From contig CAZTXQ010000001.1 of NCBI GenBank assembly GCA_964617375.1, positions 62,001-126,000 of the forward strand: a stretch of DNA of 64,000 bases, read 5' to 3'. The translations under genes were made by a program, and so were the position numbers. Each line of letters begins with the position of its first letter. Position 1 is the first letter of the stretch. Shown one piece after another: positions 50,706 to 59,611 of the stretch. A model generated the notes under the pieces. The model searched no databases and was not told the DNA's origin. It saw only the letters and a list, made by a program, of their open reading frames with translations. The DNA is from Firm-13 sp964617375 (GTDB taxonomy: Bacteria; Bacillota; Clostridia; Saccharofermentanales; Saccharofermentanaceae).

Positions 50706-51392
50706 CTAGTTCGTGCCGCGGAAGAGTTCCTGCGGAAGATGGCTAAGAAGCGCGTTTAAGGTCTCTTCGCGTGTATTGGCAGTCGTATCGATCTCAATGG
50801 CATCGGGCATTTTCTTAAGGGGGGCAAAGGCTCTCGTTGAGTCCTGTTTGTCGCGGTAAAGAATATCGGCCAGCACGTTCTCGTAGGTCTCCCCTGCTAT
50901 ACCGCGGAGCTTGAGCTCCTCAAACCTTCTTTTCGCGCGCTCTTCCGGATCTGCCGTCAGGAAAAATTTGTATTTCGCGTCCGGAAGCACAAAAGATCCG
51001 ATATCGCGTCCGTCCAGTACGACGTTTCTCGTACCCGCAATCTCCCGCTGCATCGCAACCATTTTCATGCGGACGGACGGGATTGCAGATATATCAGAAG
51101 CGGCAACCGATACTTCAGGCTTGCGAATAGCGGACGATACATCCTCTCCGTCTAAAAAAACATGTTGTGTTCCGTCAATAAAACGGATATCAATGTCGAT
51201 ATTCTCCAGCATTTTCGTGACAGGCGCTTCGTCATTCGGTGCAATTCCGGAAAGAATAGCTTTCAGGCCGCATGCTCTGTACATCGCTCCCGTATCCAGA
51301 TAGAGAATTCCGAGAATCTGGGAAACAGCGCGGGCCAGCGTGCTCTTTCCGGATCCGGAAGGTCCGTCGATCGCGATTTGAAAATGTGACAT
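50706..51392 (-). CDS. cmk: Cytidylate kinase
   Basis: Phosphorylates CMP and dCMP. The 228-residue protein starts at the ATG at 51392 behind AAAGGA and has the P-loop DGPSGSGKSTLA, YLDTGAMYRA, LDGRDIGSFVLPDA, and RRFEELK. It lies between hutP and ispH-rpsA. Confidence 0.96.
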   Translation of the reverse strand: MSHFQIAIDGPSGSGKSTLARAVSQILGILYLDTGAMYRACGLKAILSGIAPNDEAPVTKMLENIDIDIRFIDGTQHVFLDGEDVSSAIRKPEVSVAASDISAIPSVRMKMVAMQREIAGTRNVVLDGRDIGSFVLPDAKYKFFLTADPEERAKRRFEELKLRGIAGETYENVLADILYRDKQDSTRAFAPLKKMPDAIEIDTTANTREETLNALLSHLPQELFRGTN

Positions 51393-51403
51393 GCTTATTC
51401 CTT

Positions 51404-51823
51404 TCATATGGCCCTGTGTCCAAGGCCGATCGCAATTTCATTCAAGTGGAGGAGTCCAATACCGAAGAAGCAGCATACGCTGATATGGTCGCCGAACCGG
51501 GCGATCCCGATTTTGCCGCCGACGTTAAGTCCGATCGCTTTTGATGTGATCTGCGAAATCGCCTCACGCGCGGCACCTGCAAGCGCACCCTCTTCGATGT
51601 GCGTTTCGCCGATGATCCCTTCCCGCTTGGCCGCGACCACGGTCCGCTCGATTATTTTCGAGACGGAGGATATGAACTCGCCGCCAAAATCAGCGGCTGT
51701 TGTATGGATTCCGTCTTCCAGGAACTTTTCCTTCAGTTCATATTCGTTTTCCCGTGAGGTCGTCAGGGCAATCATAATCGCTGCGGATGCAGCCAGCTTG
51801 CTGTTGGCAATCGATTCTTTCAT
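51404..51823 (-). CDS. HutP-family RNA-binding protein
   Basis: A 139-residue protein resembling HutP, the histidine- and Mg-dependent antiterminator of Bacillus hut operons. The diagnostic C-terminal segment GIGLLHLNEIAIGLGHRAI, with metal-binding histidines, is present, as is the IGETHIEEGALAGAAREA region. GGAGG lies before the start. No histidine-utilisation gene is in the window; instead it sits between an RpiR-type regulator and cmk, ending 11 bases before cmk. Its RNA target and ligand here are therefore unknown, and I leave the symbol empty. Confidence 0.85.
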   Translation of the reverse strand: MKESIANSKLAASAAIMIALTTSRENEYELKEKFLEDGIHTTAADFGGEFISSVSKIIERTVVAAKREGIIGETHIEEGALAGAAREAISQITSKAIGLNVGGKIGIARFGDHISVCCFFGIGLLHLNEIAIGLGHRAI

Positions 51824-51844
51824 AATCTCACCTCCCGGTTCTAT

Positions 51845-52771
51845 TTAAATGATCGGAAGCTCTGCTTTTCTGTCTTTGCCTTTGTCATAAACCTTATACT
51901 CATCCCAAAGATGTTCAAGTGCTTCAAACGTCTGCTCGATGTGATCGCGTTTCCGCATACCGAGCGCTACGATTAGCGCATTGATCAGCGACAAAGGCGC
52001 GACGAGAGAATCAACAAAAGACGCCATATCCGAGGTTGCAAACAAAGCGACATCCGCGTGTTCCGAGAGCGGCGTATCCGCTTTATCCGTAATAGCGACT
52101 ACGGCGGCTCCGCGCTGTCTTGCATACTGCATGGACTGAATCGTCCGCATGGAGTATCGCGGGAAGCTGATACCGATCAGTACATCGCCCGGTCCGATCG
52201 GAAGGATTTGCTCGAAAACTTCATTGGCGCTGTTGCTGTGTATATGACGGACATCGTCGAACAGCAGCGTAAAATAGAAGTGAATAAACGAAGAAAGAGG
52301 CGCCGAACTGCGAAGTCCCATGACAAAAATGCGCTTGGCTCCCAGAATGGTCTCCACGGCCTTGCTGAAGGCAGCTTCGTCAATGCTCTCAAAAGTAGTC
52401 TTCAGATTGTCGATATCCGCCTGAAGTATGGAGTTCAGAACCTGCGCATCGCTCGAAAAACGGCGGGACGCATTCAGGCGCTGCACGCTTGTCAGCTTAA
52501 CCTTAAGTTCTTCCTGAAGAAGTCTTTGGAAATGAGGATAACCCTCATACCCGAGTTCCATCGTAAACCGTACAACCGTCGATTCGCTGACGCCCGCTTC
52601 CTCTCCGATTTTGGCGGCTGTCATATATGCCGCTCTCTCATAGTCGGAAAGAATAAACCGTGCAATCGATTTCTGCCCTTTGCTCATTCTGGGCATCTCA
52701 GCCTCTATATGTTCGACCAGACTCGAATACCGTATATCCTGATTTCCGGTCTCTTTTTGCTGCATTTTCAT
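51845..52771 (-). CDS. MurR/RpiR-family transcriptional regulator
   Basis: A 308-residue DNA-binding protein with an N-terminal HTH_6 domain (residues about 15-90; EEAGVSESTVVRFTMELGYEGYPHF) and a C-terminal SIS sugar-phosphate-binding domain (residues about 130-270; RIFVMGLRSSAPLSSF, DVLIGISFPRYSMRT). The family senses phosphosugars. No sugar genes are adjacent, so the regulon is unclear. The start is either 52771 or 52765; GGAGG lies three or nine bases before them. It is first in a likely transcript with hutP, cmk and ispH-rpsA. Confidence 0.88.
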   Translation of the reverse strand: MKMQQKETGNQDIRYSSLVEHIEAEMPRMSKGQKSIARFILSDYERAAYMTAAKIGEEAGVSESTVVRFTMELGYEGYPHFQRLLQEELKVKLTSVQRLNASRRFSSDAQVLNSILQADIDNLKTTFESIDEAAFSKAVETILGAKRIFVMGLRSSAPLSSFIHFYFTLLFDDVRHIHSNSANEVFEQILPIGPGDVLIGISFPRYSMRTIQSMQYARQRGAAVVAITDKADTPLSEHADVALFATSDMASFVDSLVAPLSLINALIVALGMRKRDHIEQTFEALEHLWDEYKVYDKGKDRKAELPII

Positions 52772-52806
52772 GCACCTCCAATGCTTTTTCGGTTCTCTAT
52801 TAATTT

Positions 52807-52836
52807 ATTATACATGGAAACGCCGGAAGAAGGCAA
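52807..52836 (-). promoter_or_regulatory. Promoter of the rpiR-hutP-cmk-ispH transcript
   Basis: Minus-strand TTGCCT (52831-52836) and TATAAT (52807-52812) at 18-base spacing. Its -35 overlaps the T run of the upstream terminator. Confidence 0.6.
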
Positions 52837-52868
52837 AAAAATGAAAGCCTTCCGAAGAAAACTTTCAT
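52834..52868 (-). terminator. Intrinsic terminator after the carboxyltransferase operon
   Basis: Minus-strand ATGAAAG/CTTTCAT stem with an inner TTC-TTCG-GAA hairpin, followed by seven T residues, 22 bases after the stop of the 5S-like gene. Confidence 0.85.
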
Positions 52869-52890
52869 TTTCTGCAGTATGAGTAACGGA

Positions 52891-54282
52891 TCAGACAGGC
52901 TGATAGGCACCTTGTGTACTTCCAACCTGATCGTCAATTCCGTGGTGCTCCGTCCATCTTGCCTTGAAAAACTTCTCGGCAACCTGGGGGAACATCGCCC
53001 ATGTAAGAACATCTTCCGGCTGCTCGTAATATTCCTTCATCTGTTCTTTCACGTTTTCAAGCTCGGGAGCAAGGGCATCCGCCGGACGTCCCGTAATCTG
53101 CTTCTCATCACCGAGAATTTTCGTGATGATTTCTTCGGAGATCGGAGCCGGAGTTGATCCGTATTCTCCCTTAACGACCGCCTTGGATTCCTTGGGGACC
53201 ATCTTGTATCGCTCGCCTGTGACCACGTTCATAACCGCCTGCGTTCCGACAATCTGAGACGAAGGTGTTACAAGGGGCGGGAATCCAAAATCTTCGCGGA
53301 CACGCGGCACTTCCTCAAGAACCTTGAGAAGCTGGTCTTCTTTACCGGCCTGTTTCAGCTGGGAAACAAGATTGCTGAGCATACCGCCGGGTACCTGATA
53401 CTTAAGCGCATTGACATCGACTCCCAGAACCTTCGTATTGATGAGACCCGAGGCGATCCATCTCTCACGAATCGTCGAAGCATAGGCCGAAATATCAGAC
53501 AGAAGATTCAAGTCGAGTCCCGTATCATATTCGGTTCCGTTGAGCGTTGCGACAATCGGTTCCGTAGCCGGCTGGGATGTGCCGAGTGCCAGCGGTGAAA
53601 GCGCGCAGTCAACGATATCGACGCCTGCTTCGATCGCCTTCAGATAGGTCATCGAAGCGACACCGGACGTGTAATGGGAATGAAGCTCAATAGGAAGGTC
53701 AGTTACGGCCTTGATCGCCTTGACCAGCGAATACGCCTCGTACGGCAGAAGAAGTCCGGCCATGTCCTTGATGCAGATGGAATCGGCGCCCATTTCCGTT
53801 AAGCGTTTCGCATCTTCGGCGAATTTCTCGTTGGTGTGATACGGACTCGTCGTATAGGCAATCGCCGCCTGTGCATGACCGCCTTCGCGCTTACATGCCT
53901 TCATGGCGCGCTCGATATTCCTGTAATCGTTCAAAGCATCGAAAATACGAATAATATCGATACCGTTAGCCACGGAGCGTTCGACGAAAGAATCGACGAC
54001 ATCGTCGGCGTAATGCTTGTACCCGAGAAGGTTCTGTCCGCGAAGCAGCATCTGGAGCTTCGTATTCGGGCAGGCCGCGCGAATTTTCCTTAATCTGTCC
54101 CACGGATCTTCGTTCAGGAAACGAACGCAGGAATCAAAGGTTGCTCCGCCCCAGCACTCAAGTGCGTTATAACCGACTTTATCCAAATCGGCAAGCATCG
54201 GCTCCATTTCTGCGTATGTCATTCGTGTGGCGGCAAGTGACTGATGCGCGTCACGCAAAATTGTCTCTGTAATCTTAACCAT
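52891..54282 (-). CDS. oadA: Biotin-dependent carboxyltransferase, 5S / OadA-like subunit
   Basis: A 463-residue carboxyltransferase of the HMGL-like TIM-barrel type that moves CO2 between carboxybiotin and pyruvate. Metal and catalytic residues are in TETILRDAHQSLAATR, CIKDMAG (the carboxylated lysine) and ELHSHYTSG. A PYC/OADA conserved C-terminal domain follows. The fused biotin domain found in some OadA proteins is missing and is supplied by the gene upstream. I start at the ATG at 54282, behind AAAGGGG. It could be the alpha subunit of oxaloacetate decarboxylase, the 5S subunit of transcarboxylase, or a PycB-like subunit; the symbol is the generic family one. Confidence 0.88.
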   Translation of the reverse strand: MVKITETILRDAHQSLAATRMTYAEMEPMLADLDKVGYNALECWGGATFDSCVRFLNEDPWDRLRKIRAACPNTKLQMLLRGQNLLGYKHYADDVVDSFVERSVANGIDIIRIFDALNDYRNIERAMKACKREGGHAQAAIAYTTSPYHTNEKFAEDAKRLTEMGADSICIKDMAGLLLPYEAYSLVKAIKAVTDLPIELHSHYTSGVASMTYLKAIEAGVDIVDCALSPLALGTSQPATEPIVATLNGTEYDTGLDLNLLSDISAYASTIRERWIASGLINTKVLGVDVNALKYQVPGGMLSNLVSQLKQAGKEDQLLKVLEEVPRVREDFGFPPLVTPSSQIVGTQAVMNVVTGERYKMVPKESKAVVKGEYGSTPAPISEEIITKILGDEKQITGRPADALAPELENVKEQMKEYYEQPEDVLTWAMFPQVAEKFFKARWTEHHGIDDQVGSTQGAYQPV

Positions 54283-54310
54283 ATGTGTCCCCTTTTCCTC
54301 TCCGCCGTTA

Positions 54311-54736
54311 TCAGGCAAACGAAACGAGCGTCTCGCCGGCATTTACGGTAGAACCCTTCTGGACATAAATCGCGGCGATGGTTCCGTCAATATGCGCGAC
54401 AATTTCGTTTTCCATCTTCATGGCTTCCAGAATCAGAAGGATATCTCCGCGCTTGACCTGCTGACCGGCAGCGGCTGTTACGGACAAAATTGTACCGGGC
54501 ATCGGGGCGCGAAGCACTTCGCCCTTGATGTCGGAAGGTGCTGCGGCAGTCTTGGCCTTAGGGGCTTCTTTTGCGGGAGCACTTTCCGCAACAGCGGCCG
54601 GTGCGGCTTGGGGTGCTGCGGTACTTGCAGCCGGAGCAGCGACCGTACGATGAATGGAAGAGGTTCCCGTCGCCATATCTTCAACTTCTACTTCATAGGA
54701 TTTGCCGTCAACCGATATTCTGTATTTCTTAAGCAT
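54311..54736 (-). CDS. Biotin carboxyl carrier protein
   Basis: A 141-residue carrier. After a 25-residue N-terminal strand segment typical of decarboxylase gamma and 1.3S subunits (KKYRISVDGKSYEVEVED), a flexible Ala/Pro-rich linker (residues 30-68) leads to a biotinyl domain whose motif EAMKMEN puts the biotin on Lys107. It lies between the CoA-linked carboxyltransferase and the OadA-like gene, 28 bases before the latter, and probably shuttles carboxyl groups between them. Confidence 0.93.
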   Translation of the reverse strand: MLKKYRISVDGKSYEVEVEDMATGTSSIHRTVAAPAASTAAPQAAPAAVAESAPAKEAPKAKTAAAPSDIKGEVLRAPMPGTILSVTAAAGQQVKRGDILLILEAMKMENEIVAHIDGTIAAIYVQKGSTVNAGETLVSFA

Positions 54737-54756
54737 TTTTCTTCCTCCGTATTCGA

Positions 54757-56262
54757 TTACTCGTTAATCTCTGACTCAATAAGCGGATATGCACAAAGCA
54801 GTATATCAAGAGCGCTGATGATACGCGGACGCGTGGCGGAAGGCATGATCAACTCATCCACCTGCCCGTATCCGGCGGCGGTTTCGGGGTCGGAGATCTG
54901 TTCCTTGTATGCTTGGACTTTCTCGGCCCGAAGTGCCGACGGGTCTTCGCTGTCGGCAATTTCCTGTCTGTAGAGGATGTTCGCGGCAGTATCCGCAGGC
55001 ATGACGGCAACTTCCGCAGTCGGCCACGCGAAAACCATATCGGCGCCGAGCATCTTACTGTTCATCGCAAGGTATGCCGTGCCGATTGCTTTGCCTGTAA
55101 GTACACCGATACGGGGGACGTCTGATCTTGCAAAGGCAGCGATGAGATCTCCGGCCGCTTCGATCATTCCTGACTTCTCCGTCTCGACTCCGATGACAAA
55201 TCCTTCGGAATTTGTAAATGTAACGATCGGAATCATAAAGGCCGAACAGAAACGAACGAGTTTGGCGGCCTTGCGGGCTCCCGCTTCAGAAATACGTGAA
55301 GAAGCATTTCCGATAAAACCTACGGATATTCCGTCGAGTTTGGCGAACGCCGTCACAACGTCCGATCCGTATCCTTCCCATACTTCCAGATACGCTCCGA
55401 GATCGGAAACTTCCGAGATAACCGCTTTGATATCAAGGCCGGACGTATCGGCGTCGGAAGCCATGCGGTTTAAGACCTCGCTCGTACGGTTTGAATCATC
55501 AAAAGTTACAGCTTCCCGCGTAAATACCAATGTGTCACCGGTGTTTACAGGAATATAGTCGAGAATCTCACGTGCTTTGAAGAGACAGGATTCCTCATCT
55601 GGCAATACGAAAGCGGCAAGTCCCGTATCCTTCTTGTGAACGTCCGGCGTACCGATCCCGGAAACCGAAACCGATCCATCTGACCCGGCGGCCGTAAGAA
55701 CGGGACTGTTCATAAACATCCGTGCCTTATCTCCTCCAAAGAGAAGAAAATCGCCGGCGGCTGCCGCGATTGCAAGTCCGCCCGGGCAATTGCCGAGAAC
55801 GACACTGATAAGCGGTATAACACCCTTGGCCTCATCGAGTGCGGACAACAATGCGCCCATTCCCTCGAGGGCAAGAACACCCTCCTCGATTCTGGCACCG
55901 CCGGAACTGTAAATAGCGATAAACGGTGCACCGGAAGATACGGCCATGTCAAGAACCTTAACGATCTTCATGGCATGGGCACGGCTGATCGATCCGCCGT
56001 AAACATCCGGATCCTGTGACGCCGCAAAAACCAGACGTCCGCCAATTGTGCCGTAACCGGTTACGACACCGTCTCCCTCGACCGGCGGCCTGTCAAACGC
56101 CGCGGAAAACGGGCGCGACACCACTTTATTGTCCAGACTGACAAAACTGTCCGGGTCAAAAAGCATTGTGAGACGGGAAACGCAAATCCTGTTCGTGTCC
56201 ATGTTGTCCTGCTGCGCAGCTGTTTTTTTCAAAAAGGCTGCCATTTTTTCCGAAGAACCCAA
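54757..56262 (-). CDS. Acyl-CoA carboxyltransferase subunit, 12S / MmdA-like
   Basis: A carboxyltransferase of about 501 residues with the crotonase-like double fold. The N half has SSGGARIEEGVLALEGMGALL for CoA binding and the C half has GNASSRISEAGARKAAKLVRF...IPIVTFTNSEGFVIG and KAIGTAYLAMNSK. The family includes methylmalonyl-CoA decarboxylase alpha, propionyl-CoA carboxylase beta and the 12S subunit of transcarboxylase. The start is uncertain: I use TTG 56262, which has AGAGGTGAT upstream; GTG 56271 and ATG 56244 are alternatives. No membrane beta subunit or biotin carboxylase gene is adjacent. Confidence 0.85.
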   Translation of the reverse strand: MGSSEKMAAFLKKTAAQQDNMDTNRICVSRLTMLFDPDSFVSLDNKVVSRPFSAAFDRPPVEGDGVVTGYGTIGGRLVFAASQDPDVYGGSISRAHAMKIVKVLDMAVSSGAPFIAIYSSGGARIEEGVLALEGMGALLSALDEAKGVIPLISVVLGNCPGGLAIAAAAGDFLLFGGDKARMFMNSPVLTAAGSDGSVSVSGIGTPDVHKKDTGLAAFVLPDEESCLFKAREILDYIPVNTGDTLVFTREAVTFDDSNRTSEVLNRMASDADTSGLDIKAVISEVSDLGAYLEVWEGYGSDVVTAFAKLDGISVGFIGNASSRISEAGARKAAKLVRFCSAFMIPIVTFTNSEGFVIGVETEKSGMIEAAGDLIAAFARSDVPRIGVLTGKAIGTAYLAMNSKMLGADMVFAWPTAEVAVMPADTAANILYRQEIADSEDPSALRAEKVQAYKEQISDPETAAGYGQVDELIMPSATRPRIISALDILLCAYPLIESEINE

Positions 56263-56327
56263 ACCAATCACCTCTTTCTTGTCCGCTTATATCCACTTAT
56301 TAATAAAACAATTTTGGAAATATATAC

Positions 56328-56996
56328 TCAGAGAACCTTGTCGCCCGGAGGAAAATTCACATCTGCCAGATGTTCCATCGTAAGCTGACGCGTGTCTTTG
56401 GATCCAGCCGCGGTTTCAAGAGATTCTTCCAGATCGCGGATTGTACCGTACATCATCAGATCCATCGCCGGCATCTCCGAAACTGAAGAAATACCGAATT
56501 CCATCAGGAATTGCTGGGTCGTTTCAAAGAGCGAGGGACGTCCCGGCGCATCGAGTGTGCCGCACTCCCTAATCCAGCCTCTGTCCAGAAGTCTCGTTAT
56601 GATGCTGTCGCTGCTGACGCCTCTTACAGCCTCGACCTGCGCTCTGGTGACGGGTTGATTGTAGGCAATTACCGCAAGCGTCTCATAGGTCGCCTGTGAC
56701 ATAGGCGGTCTGCTCTTGGGATGAAACATCTGCTCGAAAACGTTCCTCAGATGCGGTTTGGTGCACATCACGTAATCATCCTCCAGACGGCGAATCACAA
56801 GTCCGCCCCAGGGATTGTTTTCGTACTCCGTAATCATCCTGGAAAGCGTAGTGCGCAAAACCTCTTTGTCGACGCCCGTAATCTCCTGAAGCCGGCCGAT
56901 ATTTACAGGGTCGCCGGCCGCAAACAAAACGGCTTCCAGCGCTGCGGGGAGTTCCTGGACGGTAAGTGAAAAATGATTGAATTCTTCATCTCCCAT
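56328..56996 (-). CDS. scpB: Segregation and condensation protein B
   Basis: A 222-residue winged-helix partner of the SMC-ScpA complex that organises the chromosome. Recognisable are LEAVLFAAGDPV at the start of the first winged helix, QATYETLAVIAYNQPVTRAQVEAVRGV and GRPSLFETTQQFLMEFGI. I start at the ATG at 56996, behind AAAGGAG, overlapping the scpA end by 11 bases. Confidence 0.95.
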   Translation of the reverse strand: MGDEEFNHFSLTVQELPAALEAVLFAAGDPVNIGRLQEITGVDKEVLRTTLSRMITEYENNPWGGLVIRRLEDDYVMCTKPHLRNVFEQMFHPKSRPPMSQATYETLAVIAYNQPVTRAQVEAVRGVSSDSIITRLLDRGWIRECGTLDAPGRPSLFETTQQFLMEFGISSVSEMPAMDLMMYGTIRDLEESLETAAGSKDTRQLTMEHLADVNFPPGDKVL

Positions 56997-57813
56997 ACGG
57001 GTTTTTCTCCTTTCCGCCTGCTGAAATTTCACCGTTAAGCAATTCTGTCTCGGACGCATCTACATCATCCCGTTTAGATAAAAGAATAACATCAAACGGG
57101 CTCTCTTGCACAGCAGAAATTTGATTTCCTCTAAGCAATTCAAGGACAGCCAGAAAGCCTGTTATTTTATCAATTCTTGATGTGTCATTTGAAGGAAATA
57201 TCTCGTGAAAAAAGATCTTTCCCCCGGATAGAATGCGCTGCCACACAAGTTTCATTTTATCACGAACCGAGACCTTGTCACGTTTCAATATATGTGTAAT
57301 TTTGGAAGAAAGATCCGCAAATCGCACTTCGTTCCGGGAACAAATCGCGGATATCGATTGCTGAAAGTTCTCCGGATCAAATTCCTGCGGAGGAGCGACG
57401 GTCTCAATCCCCAGAGAAGCGGGTGTGGCCGGCAGTCTTGTGAACGAATCGGCATAGTTTTTGAACCGTTCCCGGAGATCCTGCGCAAGCATTTTGCAGC
57501 GTCTGTACTGTAGAAGCCGAATCACAAGCTCTTCTCTCGGATCCTCCTCATCGGAAAGCGCAAGTGCCTTCCGGTCCGGAAGGAGCATTCTGGTCTTGAT
57601 GTGGATCAGAGTGGCTGCCATAACAAGAAATTCCGATGCCACTTCCATGTCCAGCGAATCCATGTCCTTTAAGAACACCAGATACTGGTCGGTTATTTCG
57701 GCTATCGGAATATCATAAATATCAATATCATTTTTTTCGATAAGATGAAAAAGAAGGTCAAGGGGTCCTTCGAACTGCCTGATTTTAAGCTCCGGCACTT
57801 GATGTACAGGCAT
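56986..57813 (-). CDS. scpA: Segregation and condensation protein A
   Basis: The kleisin of bacterial condensin. The 275-residue protein begins with LKIRQFEGPLDLLFHLIEKNDIDIYDIPI, the standard SMC-neck-binding segment, and has the DL-rich degenerate C-terminal winged helix (FLAVLELLRGNQISAVQE). AAGGAGG lies close before the start. Coupled to scpB by overlap. Confidence 0.95.
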   Translation of the reverse strand: MPVHQVPELKIRQFEGPLDLLFHLIEKNDIDIYDIPIAEITDQYLVFLKDMDSLDMEVASEFLVMAATLIHIKTRMLLPDRKALALSDEEDPREELVIRLLQYRRCKMLAQDLRERFKNYADSFTRLPATPASLGIETVAPPQEFDPENFQQSISAICSRNEVRFADLSSKITHILKRDKVSVRDKMKLVWQRILSGGKIFFHEIFPSNDTSRIDKITGFLAVLELLRGNQISAVQESPFDVILLSKRDDVDASETELLNGEISAGGKEKNPYGR

Positions 57814-57844
57814 CCCTTATCCCTCCTTCTCATGATGTATCCTT

Positions 57845-58834
57845 TTAGAGACCGATTTTCATGGCCTCTCTGACCAGTCTGATCGTTGCCTCCGCCTTGA
57901 CCGAAGCCTTATTTGATCCTTCGCGCAGAACATCGGTGAGTCTGTCCGGCGTCGCCAGTAGATCCTGACGCTTCTCATAGATCGGCGTGTGGAATTCGGC
58001 GATCTTGTTCTGCAGAAGCTTCTTGCAGGCCACGCATCCGATACAGCCGCCCTTGCACTGCTCTTCGATTTCCGGTACCTGGGCTTCGTTGAATACTTTA
58101 TGGAAAGCAAATACTGTGCAGATATCGGGATGCCCCGGATCGTCCTTCCGGATTCTGGCCGGATCCGTGATCATGCCCATTACTTTCTTTTTTACTTCAT
58201 CCGGCGTATCGGCAAGTGCGATCGTGTTGCCGTAACTCTTGCTCATCTTCCTTCCGTCGGTACCGGGAAGAACTTTCGCTTTGGTAAGAAGCGGCTGGGG
58301 TTCCGGGAAAACTTCTTTTCCGTAAAGAAAATTGAAGCGTCTCGACATCTCACGGGTTATTTCAAGATGCGGAATCTGGTCTTCTCCAACCGGTACATAA
58401 TCCGCGCGATACATCATGATATCCGCGGCCATCAGAGCGGGGTACCCGAGGAAACCGTACGTCGTGATATCGCGGTCCTTGATGTTGGCAAGCTGATCCT
58501 TATAGGTCGGGCATCTTTCAAGCCAGGAAAGCGGTGTGTTCATAGCCAGGAGCAGGAACAGCTCGGCATGCTGCTTAACCTCAGACTGAAGGAAAAGCGT
58601 GCATTTTTCAGGATCAATTCCGCTGGCAATATAATCGGCGGCAAGACTCAATGTGTTCTTCCGTAAGTCTTCCGTATCCGCATACCCCGTGGTCAGAGCG
58701 TGCCAATCGGCGATGAAGAAGTTACAGTTGTACTGTTCCTGAAGGGATACCCAGTTTTCGATCGCGCCGAAATAATTTCCGAGATGGATATTACCCGTGG
58801 GTCTTGAGCCGGATACAATCGTCTTTTTCTGCAT
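57845..58834 (-). CDS. trpS: Tryptophan--tRNA ligase
   Basis: A 329-residue class I synthetase. The HIGH equivalent is TGNIHLGNY and KMSKS is in GRKMSKSYGN; MLLAMNTPLSWLERCPTYKDQ and DQIPHLEITREMSRRFN match the Trp/Tyr group. A four-cysteine cluster CKGGCIGCVAC in the C-terminal region is found in a subset of TrpRS enzymes. GGAGG precedes the start. It follows a membrane protease gene by 27 bases. I see no T-box or trp leader in that gap. Confidence 0.95.
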   Translation of the reverse strand: MQKKTIVSGSRPTGNIHLGNYFGAIENWVSLQEQYNCNFFIADWHALTTGYADTEDLRKNTLSLAADYIASGIDPEKCTLFLQSEVKQHAELFLLLAMNTPLSWLERCPTYKDQLANIKDRDITTYGFLGYPALMAADIMMYRADYVPVGEDQIPHLEITREMSRRFNFLYGKEVFPEPQPLLTKAKVLPGTDGRKMSKSYGNTIALADTPDEVKKKVMGMITDPARIRKDDPGHPDICTVFAFHKVFNEAQVPEIEEQCKGGCIGCVACKKLLQNKIAEFHTPIYEKRQDLLATPDRLTDVLREGSNKASVKAEATIRLVREAMKIGL

Positions 58835-58861
58835 GAATGGTGCCTCCGTTATCGCTAGTAA

Positions 58862-59611
58862 TTAAACGAGTAAATTAGCCAGATAGTTCAATGGCGTTTG
58901 AATGATAATTTTGAATGGTGTTTCGATCCATCCGATCAATGTACCAAGCGGCGAAAATCCGGAGAAATTGCCTGCTATGATTAAGAGGAGAAGAACGAGT
59001 CCCGCATACCGTTCATACGTATGCAGGAATCCTCTCCATTTATACGGAAGGAAGGTCTCCAGAAAATGATAACCGTCAAGAGGCGGCAAGGGAAGCAGAT
59101 TAAATGCCATCAGCATCAGATTGAATATATACATAAAATAGAACAATTGAGTAAAAATCGAGAGTAAAAGACTGACGAAAGACTGACTGCCCCCCGGAAT
59201 CAGGTCATATGCTATCCCCGTCTTAATCCCGATCAGGGTTAAGCTCAGGAAAATCAGATAGGAAATCCACGCCACGATAAAATTCGAGGTTACTCCGGCG
59301 ACACTGACCAGTCGAACGGAGATATTCTTGTTCTTCAATCTGGTCAGCCGGCTGTAATTCACGGGAACGGGCTTGGCCCAGCCGAAACCGGCCAGCAGCA
59401 TCATAATCGTTCCCAGAGGATCCAGATGCGCAAGCGGATTAAAGGTAAGGCGGCCGGCAAGTCTTGCCGTATCGTCTCCGAGCCTGTAGGCCACATAGCC
59501 GTGCATAACCTCGTGAATCGTCAAAGAAAAGACAAGAACCAGTATGAGTATACACGCATAGATAACCATCTCGGGTACAGTTAGCTCCTGCTGTAAGAGA
59601 TAATAAATCAT
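58862..59611 (-). CDS. Site-2 protease family membrane metalloprotease (M50B)
   Basis: A 249-residue intramembrane zinc protease, distinct from RseP and lacking a PDZ domain. HExxH is at residues 33-37 (IHEVMHGYVAY) and the second site is in NLLPLPPLDGYH. RLTFNPLAHLDPLGTI and GWAKPVPVN match the group including Bacillus YwhC-like proteins, whose substrates are unknown. The start ATG at 59611 overlaps the ileS stop by one base (TGATG), with a weak binding site, so translation probably depends on ileS. Confidence 0.9.
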   Translation of the reverse strand: MIYYLLQQELTVPEMVIYACILILVLVFSLTIHEVMHGYVAYRLGDDTARLAGRLTFNPLAHLDPLGTIMMLLAGFGWAKPVPVNYSRLTRLKNKNISVRLVSVAGVTSNFIVAWISYLIFLSLTLIGIKTGIAYDLIPGGSQSFVSLLLSIFTQLFYFMYIFNLMLMAFNLLPLPPLDGYHFLETFLPYKWRGFLHTYERYAGLVLLLLIIAGNFSGFSPLGTLIGWIETPFKIIIQTPLNYLANLLV

